Positions 40,952 to 47,323 of a DNA stretch of 47,323 nucleotides are shown piece after piece. Source of the stretch: CAZDHT01 sp964505325 (GTDB lineage Bacteria; Planctomycetota; PUPC01); assembly GCA_964505325.1 (NCBI GenBank), contig CAZDHT010000008.1, forward strand, positions 1 to 47,323. Direction: 5' to 3'. The notes beneath the pieces were generated by a model. The model did not search any database and was not told where the DNA came from. It was given only the letters and a program-made list of their open reading frames with translations. Numbering within the stretch: the first letter of the stretch is position 1; each line of letters opens with the position of its first letter. Made by a program: the position numbers and the translations under genes.

Positions 40952-42343
40952 ATGAAGGTCCTTCTCGTCTCTCCCTGTCAGGATGTCACCCGCAAGACAC
41001 CGGGCGCCCTTCAGATTCCGGAAATCGCCCTGCAGGTCATCGCCGCGCTGACCGACGGGCGACACGACGTCCGCATCGTGATGGAGGAGTTCGAGGGCCT
41101 CGACCTCTCGCTGGAGCCCGACCTGGTGGGGCTGAGCCTGATGACGGCCAACGCGCCCCGGGGATACATGGTCGCCGACCACTTCCGCAAGAAAGGCGCG
41201 AAGGTGGTCATCGGCGGAATGCACGCCTCGGTCCTGCCCGAGGAAGCGCTGCGGCACGCCGACGCCGTGGTCGTCGGCGAGGGGGAGCCCGTCTGGCCGG
41301 AGGTGGTGGCCGACGCCGAAGCCGGCAAGCTCAGGCCGCGCTACCAGTCCGACGAGCCAGCCGACCTGACCAAGGTCCCCCATCCCCGGCGTGACCTGGG
41401 CGCGGTGAAGCGCTTCATGAACGTGAACCCGTTGATGACCACGCGGGGCTGCCCCTACGACTGCGAGTTCTGCTCGGTCTCGAAGGTCTACGGCCGGAAG
41501 ATCCGGACCTTCCCCCTCGACTGGGTCGTCGAGGACGTCAAGCTCTCCGGCCGCAAGTACCATCTCATCCTCGACGACAACGTGGTCGGGCGTCCCGACT
41601 ATGCTCTGGAACTGTTCAAGGCCCTGAAGCCGCTGAAGATCCGCTGGGTCGGCCAGTCCTCCATGTCCTTTGCGAACCGCGAGGACCTCATGCGCGCGGC
41701 CTACGACAGCGGCTGCCGGGGCCTCTTCTTCGGCATGGAGACCGTCTCGGAAGAGTCCATGAAACGGATGAAGAAATCCTTCCGGGACCTCAAGGATGTG
41801 GCGGACGGCATCCGGCGGGTCCAGGCCGCGGGGATTCGCTTCCACGCCTCCGTGGTCTTCGGGTTCGACACGGACGGGCCCGGAATCTTCGATGACACCC
41901 TCGATTTCCTCATGACGTCCCGGGTCCACTCCGCCACCTTCAACATCCTGACGCCCTATCCCGGCACCGCGGTCTACGAGAGACTCAAGCGGGCGGGGAG
42001 GTTGTTCACCGAGGACTGGCAGCACTACGACCACACTACGGTGGTCTTCCAACCCATCCGAATGACCCCGCGTGAGCTGGCCGAGGGCCAGCACCGCGTC
42101 CGCCGGGCCTTCTATCGCCTGGGCTCCATCCTGAAGCGCTTTCCCCACCACATGAAGCACCCGGTGTTCTTCATGGGGATGAACCTCGCCATGCGCTTTG
42201 CGGGACGGCGGGCCCGGCTCCCCCTGGCGCCGGGGGGCGAAGAGCGCGGCGCGTTTATTGCGCCCGCGGAGGGGCCGAGGTCCGAGTCCTCGCCGGGGAG
42301 CCCATTCGCACCGGCCACGGGGCCGACCGATCCCGGGAGCTGA
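40952..42343 (+). CDS. B12-binding-type radical SAM protein, separate from the main locus
   Basis: A 463-residue protein from ATG 40952, with GGGGGA upstream. N-terminal cobalamin-type domain (MKVLLVSPCQD, DLVGLSLMTANAP, VVIGGMHASVLPEE, VVVGEGEPVWPEV); cluster motif TTRGCPYDCEFCSVSKVYG (Cys167, 171, 174); then LDDNVVGRPDYALELF and LFFGMETVSEESM. This resembles hopanoid-methylase-related proteins. The last 50 residues are Pro/Gly-rich and probably disordered. It is 5 kb beyond the polyene-type locus and beside a TudS-like gene; whether it serves the same pathway is unclear. Confidence 0.82.
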   Translation: MKVLLVSPCQDVTRKTPGALQIPEIALQVIAALTDGRHDVRIVMEEFEGLDLSLEPDLVGLSLMTANAPRGYMVADHFRKKGAKVVIGGMHASVLPEEALRHADAVVVGEGEPVWPEVVADAEAGKLRPRYQSDEPADLTKVPHPRRDLGAVKRFMNVNPLMTTRGCPYDCEFCSVSKVYGRKIRTFPLDWVVEDVKLSGRKYHLILDDNVVGRPDYALELFKALKPLKIRWVGQSSMSFANREDLMRAAYDSGCRGLFFGMETVSEESMKRMKKSFRDLKDVADGIRRVQAAGIRFHASVVFGFDTDGPGIFDDTLDFLMTSRVHSATFNILTPYPGTAVYERLKRAGRLFTEDWQHYDHTTVVFQPIRMTPRELAEGQHRVRRAFYRLGSILKRFPHHMKHPVFFMGMNLAMRFAGRRARLPLAPGGEERGAFIAPAEGPRSESSPGSPFAPATGPTDPGS

Positions 42344-42414
42344 ACAGATGCAGACGAACGATAACACCGATTTGAGCCCCGTCGTACCGTTCAACCTTGG
42401 CGAAGGAGCTTCGA

Positions 42415-42933
42415 ATGGACTTCCGTGATTGTCGCAGTATGAAGGTGACGTTGGTGCCGCACTGCGCGTTGAACCAGAACGCGCGCCTCGCCGCGTGTGC
42501 GGAACTGCCGTGCGCCGTGGCCGAGCTGATTCAGGGGCTGATGGATCGCGGCATCGGCGTCGTGCAGATGCCGTGCCCCGAGCTGATGCTGATCGGGCTG
42601 GACCGCGAACACGTTCAGATCCGCAGTGCGCTGGAATCGCGCCCCGCCCGTGCGGCGCTGCGCCGGATGGCCCGGGACCTGGTCTATCAGATCGCCGAGT
42701 ATCAGAAGTGCGGCGTGAAGGTGCTCGGTGTGCTGGGCAAGAACGGCTCGCCATCCTGCGGCGTCGAGATGACCTGGCGCGCCGAGTACGGCCCCGGCAG
42801 CGGCGCCTTCATCGAAGAGCTGCAAGCCGAGCTGAAAGAACAAGGCGTCAACGTTCCGGTCGTCGGCATGGTCGACAGCGAACCGGGGGCCGCGCTGGAC
42901 GTTGTCGACGGGTGGCTCCAGGCGGCGGGTTAG
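42415..42933 (+). CDS. TudS-related putative desulfidase (CD3072-like)
   Basis: A 172-residue cytoplasmic protein from ATG 42415, chosen because AAGGAG lies six bases upstream. PHCALNQNARLAAC, GIGVVQMPCPEL and GKNGSPSCGVE are the conserved cysteine blocks of the family related to thiouracil desulfurase TudS, where three cysteines hold a 4Fe-4S cluster that takes up sulfur from a thiolated substrate. The substrate is unknown. It follows the radical SAM gene by 71 bases. Confidence 0.7.
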   Translation: MDFRDCRSMKVTLVPHCALNQNARLAACAELPCAVAELIQGLMDRGIGVVQMPCPELMLIGLDREHVQIRSALESRPARAALRRMARDLVYQIAEYQKCGVKVLGVLGKNGSPSCGVEMTWRAEYGPGSGAFIEELQAELKEQGVNVPVVGMVDSEPGAALDVVDGWLQAAG

Positions 42934-42951
42934 GACCTCCCCCGGCACGCG

Positions 42952-45222
42952 TCACTCGGCGAAGTCGGGCCGGCGCGGGACGATCTGTATGCCGTACTTG
43001 CCTCGCTTCGCGCCGAACTGAAGGGCCAGCTTCCACGCCTCCTTCGCTTTCGGGATCTCGGCGTCGATAGCCGTGCTCAGGGCGGTCAGCGCCTGCAGAT
43101 GGTAGTTGAAGTGCGGGGTCACGCGGCGGGCCCAGACCCAGTACATCTTCCCCCCGCCGAAGCCTTTGCCCGGCGGACGCAGCGGCCACACGCCCTTCGC
43201 GTCGGGCAACTGATCCAGCCCGCGGCTCGGGTACCAGCCGTTGTCGATGTTCAGCTTGGTGTAGTACCAGACCGCGGCGTAGTTGTCGATGTGCTTGGGC
43301 TTCCAGTTGACCACCTTGACGCCCTTGCCCATCTTGAACGTCGGCTTGCCCTTGTCATCGAGGACGGGCTTACCGCGCTTGTCCGTCACCGGGATCTTGA
43401 TGTCGACCACCTTCGTGTCCAGCAGCGCGATGGCGGTAGAGTACGGCATCGCATCGCGCGGGTCGATCTTGTAGGTCTTACCGTCGGGCGCCTTGAACTC
43501 GTCGTCCGACGTGTAGAGCCCGACGATGTACTCGGCGGCCCAGTCACGGACCGGCTTCGCCGCCGCGAACCCCTTCTTGACCGCGTTGTCCAGGCCCCAC
43601 ACCACCCAGGCGTACATCCACACCGAGCAGCGCATCGCGTTGACCCAGTTCTGCCGGCCGGAGCACTGGAACGGGCCGCCGAGCGGGCTGTGCACGCGCC
43701 AGCCCGACTGCACGAACCCCTTGTTCATCTCGGCGAAGCACTTGTCGAGGAGCTTGGTGTAGTAGGGCAGGAGCGGATGCGTGTCGGGCAGAATAAACGC
43801 GGCGTCGGTGACCTGCCGCAGGGAGTAGTGGAACGAGCGATCCATCCCCTGCCACTTGAGGCCCTTGTACGGCCATTCGCCGGCGTGGTAGCTGGCCCAG
43901 AAGCTGAGTTCCTCGGCGTAGAACGTGTCGCCGGTCAAGAGGTAGCTGATGTAGCCGATGGACGGCATGTGGGCGTGGTCCGCTTGTGTCGGCGTGCGGG
44001 ACCCGTCGGGCAGTCGGTAGAGCGAGAGGCGCTGGTTCTTGTCGTGCTGGCGCGGCTTCGCGGTGAAGATGTTGTAGCCTGGGGCGCCTTTCTCGCGGAC
44101 GTGGACGAAGAACGCGCCGCCGCCGTTACCGTCGGCGTGGAGGATCCACCGGTACGTCTTGGGCGCCCCGCTGAGCAGATAGGCTTGGGTCCACGACGGA
44201 TACGGCCCGAGGTCCCACCGCCCGCCGGTGTTGGGCATGTGGCGGAGGATGATGCCGTGTTCGAGGATGCCCTGCTTGCGGCGGTTGTGCCGGCGCATCT
44301 CGTCGCGCCGGCCGTAGAACTTGTCCACCTGGGCGGGCGTCTTCTTCGTCACCCAGCGGTACTTGGGCACGAAGCCGTTCTTCCACCAGTACTCGTAGTT
44401 GGGGCGGCGGTGGATGTTCTCCAGTTGCCCGTCCGTCCAGACGACGATGCGGTAGCGCATCTGGTCGATGTGATCGTAGGGGCCTTCCTCGTAGAGCACC
44501 TTGCCGGCGCTCACGAGCTTGACGCTCTTGAACTTGTACTGCATCGGGTGCCGCCCGCGAATGCGCGGCTTGCAGCGCTCGACAACCGCCGCCACGCGGA
44601 ATGACTTCCGGCCGGTGAAGAACCGCAGCCGCCAGTAGACCTCGATGTGCGGGTCTTTGTTGCCGTCGGCGTCGACGGGGATGTCGTGGATCTCGATCTC
44701 GCGCATCACCGGCCCGTCATGGAGGACCTTCACCGGCTTCCGGCGCCAGTTGGCTCCCAGGTGCAGGGTGAGGTCTGACGTCAGCGGCTTGCCCTGCTCG
44801 GGCGTCAGCACGAGCTTCAGCTCGGGCTTGCCCTTGCCGAAGAAGACGACCTCCTTGAACGCCGGCGGCGCGGTGGGCTTTTCGTTCAGCCAGTCGATCT
44901 TCAGCTTGCCGCCCGGCGCCAGGGTGGGCACCTGGAACGACACGAGCGCGTGGCGGACCGAGCCGTCCTTGTTCTTGCGGAGCACGTTCACCTGTGCGGG
45001 CAGCTTCTTCCCATCGATCAGCGGGGTGATGCCCTCGGTGAAGTCGCCCTCGCCGCCGATCCGCGAGAACGTGACCGGCGCGTCGGCCAGCCCGCGGTTC
45101 GCGTCAAGGTTCTCGTACAGGTTGGAGACGACGACCTGCTGCGCCCCGGCCGCCGAAGCACACCACGCCACGCACACCACAGCAATCACGAACAGAAAGA
45201 AGCCGGCAATCCGCTTGCACAT
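42952..45222 (-). CDS. Large secreted RIFT-barrel protein, possible polysaccharide-active enzyme
   Basis: A 756-residue exported protein with signal peptide about 1-28 (GFFLFVIAVVCVAWCASA). The N-terminal 250 residues resemble the PcRGLX/YetA-like RIFT barrel (LADAPVTFSRIGGEGDF, KLPAQVNVLRKNKDGSVRH, ALVSFQVP). The remainder is rich in Trp, Tyr and His with long helices (WASYHAGEWPYKGLKW, FHYSLRQVTDAAF), suggesting an alpha/alpha-toroid, as in exo-acting polysaccharide lyases. No catalytic set can be named. The ATG at 45222 is preceded by GGAGGAAAA, which supports this strand over a 501-codon frame opposite it. Confidence 0.75.
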   Translation of the reverse strand: MCKRIAGFFLFVIAVVCVAWCASAAGAQQVVVSNLYENLDANRGLADAPVTFSRIGGEGDFTEGITPLIDGKKLPAQVNVLRKNKDGSVRHALVSFQVPTLAPGGKLKIDWLNEKPTAPPAFKEVVFFGKGKPELKLVLTPEQGKPLTSDLTLHLGANWRRKPVKVLHDGPVMREIEIHDIPVDADGNKDPHIEVYWRLRFFTGRKSFRVAAVVERCKPRIRGRHPMQYKFKSVKLVSAGKVLYEEGPYDHIDQMRYRIVVWTDGQLENIHRRPNYEYWWKNGFVPKYRWVTKKTPAQVDKFYGRRDEMRRHNRRKQGILEHGIILRHMPNTGGRWDLGPYPSWTQAYLLSGAPKTYRWILHADGNGGGAFFVHVREKGAPGYNIFTAKPRQHDKNQRLSLYRLPDGSRTPTQADHAHMPSIGYISYLLTGDTFYAEELSFWASYHAGEWPYKGLKWQGMDRSFHYSLRQVTDAAFILPDTHPLLPYYTKLLDKCFAEMNKGFVQSGWRVHSPLGGPFQCSGRQNWVNAMRCSVWMYAWVVWGLDNAVKKGFAAAKPVRDWAAEYIVGLYTSDDEFKAPDGKTYKIDPRDAMPYSTAIALLDTKVVDIKIPVTDKRGKPVLDDKGKPTFKMGKGVKVVNWKPKHIDNYAAVWYYTKLNIDNGWYPSRGLDQLPDAKGVWPLRPPGKGFGGGKMYWVWARRVTPHFNYHLQALTALSTAIDAEIPKAKEAWKLALQFGAKRGKYGIQIVPRRPDFAE

Positions 45223-45330
45223 GTTTTCCTCCGCCGCTTCGTCCGGTGTCTCTCAGATAAACCTCCAGCCGCGACCATCGCGGGCCATTCCTCGTGATTC
45301 TACCACGCCGACACGCCGCCGCAAGGCCAT

Positions 45331-45359
45331 TTGACACGGCCGCGTCCGCACGCTACTCT
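45331..45359 (+). promoter_or_regulatory. Probable promoter of pncA-pncB
   Basis: TTGACA (45331-45336) is perfect; after 17 bases TACTCT (45354-45359) is a weak -10 box. A start near 45366 would leave a leader of about 23 bases with AAAGGA before ATG 45389. The divergent secreted-protein gene starts at 45222, so its promoter must share this 166-base interval. Confidence 0.5.
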
Positions 45360-45388
45360 TTACGAAACGCGACAAAAAGGATAGCGAT

Positions 45389-46036
45389 ATGCCGGACAGC
45401 ATCGAGCTCCAAGCGGACGATGTGCTGCTGGTGATCGACGTCCAGAATGATTTCTGCCCCGAAGGCGCTCTGCCGGTCCCCGGCGGGGATGAGGTGGTTC
45501 CGGTCATCAACCGCTTGGCCCGGATGTTCCCGCACGTGATCCTGACGCAAGACTGGCATCCGAAGGACCACATCTCGTTCGCCTCGTCACACCCTGGCAA
45601 GGAGCCGCACGACGTGATCGAGACGGAGTACGGCCCGCAGGTCCTCTGGCCGGATCACTGCGTGCGGGGGACCCCGGGGGCCGACCTGCATCCCGAATTG
45701 CAGGTCCCCGCGTGCGAGCTGATACTCCGGGACGCGTACCGGGCGAAGATGGAGTCGTACTCGGCGTTCTTCGAGAACGATCACACGACGCCGACCGGCC
45801 TGGGCGGGTACCTGCGCGAGCGCGGCCTGACGCGGCTCTTCCTGGTCGGGCTTGCCACCGACTTCTGCGTGCAGTACTCGGCGCTGGACGGTCGCAAGCT
45901 CGGTTTCGACATCTTCGTCATCGAGGACGCATGCCGCGGCATCGACCTGGAGGGCTCGCTGGAACAGGCGTGGGCAAACATGGCCAGAGCCGGGGTGGTC
46001 CGGATTCGAGCGGCCGACCTGAGGGCCCAACTGTGA
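45389..46036 (+). CDS. pncA: Nicotinamidase
   Basis: A 215-residue isochorismatase-fold enzyme that converts nicotinamide to nicotinate in NAD salvage. Catalytic Asp17 is in VIDVQNDFCPEGALPVPGG, the metal ligands Asp55, His57 and His61 in TQDWHPKDH, the lysine in YRAKMESYSAF and the nucleophile Cys160 in ATDFCVQYSA. Length and motif spacing are normal. The next gene, nicotinate phosphoribosyltransferase, starts at a GTGA overlap, so the two consecutive pathway steps are co-transcribed. Confidence 0.93.
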   Translation: MPDSIELQADDVLLVIDVQNDFCPEGALPVPGGDEVVPVINRLARMFPHVILTQDWHPKDHISFASSHPGKEPHDVIETEYGPQVLWPDHCVRGTPGADLHPELQVPACELILRDAYRAKMESYSAFFENDHTTPTGLGGYLRERGLTRLFLVGLATDFCVQYSALDGRKLGFDIFVIEDACRGIDLEGSLEQAWANMARAGVVRIRAADLRAQL

Positions 46037-47323
46037 CCGTGCCCAAATCGCCGCTGATGACCGACCTCTACCAGTTAACCATGATGCAGGGATACTGGCT
46101 GGCCGGCATCCATCGGCGAGAGGCCTGCTTCGACTACTTCTTCCGTCTCACTCCGTTCGGCGGCGGATACGTGGTCTTCGCAGGCCTGGACGATGTGCTG
46201 CGGTTCCTCGAACGGCTGCGCTTCTCTTCCTCGGACCTGGCCTACCTCGAGTCCCTCGACCTGTTCCGCAAGGACTTCCTGGATTACCTGCAGAGCTTCC
46301 GGTTCAGCGGCGACGTGTACTCCGTCCCGGAAGGGACGCTGGTGTTCCCGGTCGAGCCGATTGTGCGGGTGACCGCGCCGCTGGAGGAGGGTCAGTTCGT
46401 CGAAACCGCGCTCCTCAATACGCTGAACTTCCAGTCCTTGATCGCGACCAAGTCGGCGCGCGTCTGCCAGGAGGCAGGGTCGGACAATGTCTTGGAGTTT
46501 GGCCTTCGGCGCGCTCAGGGGCCGGATGGCGCGCTCACGGCCGCGCGGGCCGCGTACGTCGGCGGCTGCGCGGCCACGTCGAACGTCCAGGCCGGCCAGG
46601 TGTATGGCATCCCTGTTCGTGGAACGCATTCGCACTCCTGGGTCCTGGCGTTTCGCTCGGAGCTCGAATCGTTTCGTGAGTTCGTNNNNNNNNNNCCCTG
46701 CAGAGCGGCGTGCCCAATGCCATCCGGGTCGGTCTGGAAATGAAGCAGCGGGGCGAGAAGCTGGCAGGGGTCCGCCTGGACAGCGGCGACCTGGCGTACC
46801 TGAGCATCGAGACTCGCCGCATGCTGGATGAGGCGGGTCTGACGGAGGCCCGCATCTACTGCTCCAGCGACCTTGACGAGCATATCATCCGCGACCTGCG
46901 CGCTCAGGGGGCGCGGATCGACGTGTATGGCGTCGGGACGAACCTCGTCAGCGCGAAAGACGAGCCGGCGCTGTCGGGCGTTTACAAGCTCGCCGCGATC
47001 CGCTCCGACTCCGGTGAATGGCAGATGAAACTGAAGGTCTCGGAGGGCTTGAAGAAGTCCACCCTCCCCGGCCTCAAGCAGGTGTGGCGGCTGTACGGCG
47101 CCGGCGGCGAGATGATGGCGGATTGGGTCGAAATGGAAGGGGAGGAGCCGGATTTCTCCGAGGGCGTCTGGGGGTTCCATCCTTCGGACGATCATGCCAA
47201 GAAGTTCTACCGGGAGATCGACCGGGCCGTGCCGCAGTTGGCTGCGGTTCTGCGCGGCGGGGAGATCTGCGCCGAGCTGCCGCCCCTCGAGGCGATCCGC
47301 GAGCGGGTGCGCCGTGAACTCGA
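46033..47323 (+). CDS. pncB: Nicotinate phosphoribosyltransferase, partial and gapped
   Basis: The enzyme converts nicotinate and PRPP to nicotinate mononucleotide. LMTDLYQLTMMQGYW opens the protein, FDYFFRLTPFGGGYVVFAGL follows, and GVPVRGTHSHSW-type phosphate-site sequence (GIPVRGTHSHSW) is present before the gap. After the gap the frame resumes as LQSGVPNAIRVGLEMKQRGE and GVRLDSGDLAYLS. The ten Ns put the two parts out of frame, and about 13-17 residues of the usual FLVDTYDT region are missing, so the true gap is longer. The gene continues past the end of the window. Start is GTG 46033 (overlapping pncA) or GTG 46039. Confidence 0.9.
46686..46695. other. Assembly gap (ten Ns) inside pncB
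   Basis: The reading frame before the gap and the frame after it differ, so ten bases cannot be the real length. The real length should be 11, 14, 17 and so on; comparison with the family suggests about 45-50 bases. Confidence 0.9.

Noticed and set aside
43099..44604. Plus-strand frame of 501 codons
   Set aside because: It is opposite the secreted RIFT-barrel gene, which has a signal peptide and a strong ribosome site. The plus-strand product is rich in Val/Arg/Leu repeats and has no domain.

Overview
The window is a GC-rich, densely coding draft-assembly fragment (one run of ten Ns at 46686-46695). A protein with a PEP-CTERM tail behind a sigma-54 promoter, an Avd-type diversity-generating-retroelement accessory gene, hairpin-forming intergenic repeats and a large secreted RIFT-barrel protein suggest a Gram-negative environmental bacterium, most likely Planctomycetota or a relative. 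No rRNA or tRNA gene is present, so this placement is inference.

Region 1 (249-35964) is one very large, strictly plus-strand biosynthetic locus of about 30 genes, mostly joined by 4-base ATGA/GTGA overlaps. Its parts list is that of an aryl-polyene (Ape) type fatty-acid/polyketide pathway: two ANL acid ligases, three acyl carrier proteins, four ketosynthases with Cys-His-His triads (one broken by an in-frame TAG), two ketosynthase-like proteins without catalytic residues, one ketoreductase, two hotdog dehydratases, a hotdog thioesterase, several acyltransferases, a glycosyltransferase, and the envelope set of MMPL exporter, LolA-like carrier and DUF3261-like lipoprotein. No enoyl reductase is present, so the chain should stay unsaturated. 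Interleaved are genes not usual in Ape clusters: four radical SAM proteins of the cobalamin-binding type, one SPASM-type radical SAM protein, a polyferredoxin-like membrane protein, a CrtI-like and a second FAD oxidoreductase, a condensation-domain-like acyltransferase, a C45 Ntn-hydrolase, a polysaccharide deacetylase and an HEXXH lipoprotein. The MMPL protein is fused to a PlsC acyltransferase and a methyltransferase. I infer a membrane-anchored polyene lipid whose chain is further modified by radical chemistry; the product is unknown. A sigma-70-like promoter sits 9 bases before the first gene, and a second one precedes the ketosynthase at 14348.

Region 2 (35965-40951) is sparse and looks mobile or decayed. 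It has paired hairpin repeats, a small lipoprotein gene, a frameshifted zinc-ribbon remnant, a near-consensus sigma-54 promoter, a formylglycine-generating-enzyme-fold PEP-CTERM protein whose C-terminus looks like a retroelement variable region, a strong terminator, and an Avd-like gene. No reverse transcriptase or template repeat was found. About 1.9 kb without a convincing gene follows, containing a perfect TTGACA-N17-TATAAT promoter that fires into a stable hairpin.

Region 3 (40952-47323) holds a fifth cobalamin-type radical SAM gene, a TudS-related putative desulfidase, a large secreted RIFT-barrel protein on the minus strand, and divergent from it a pncA-pncB NAD salvage operon. pncB contains the N gap and runs off the window.
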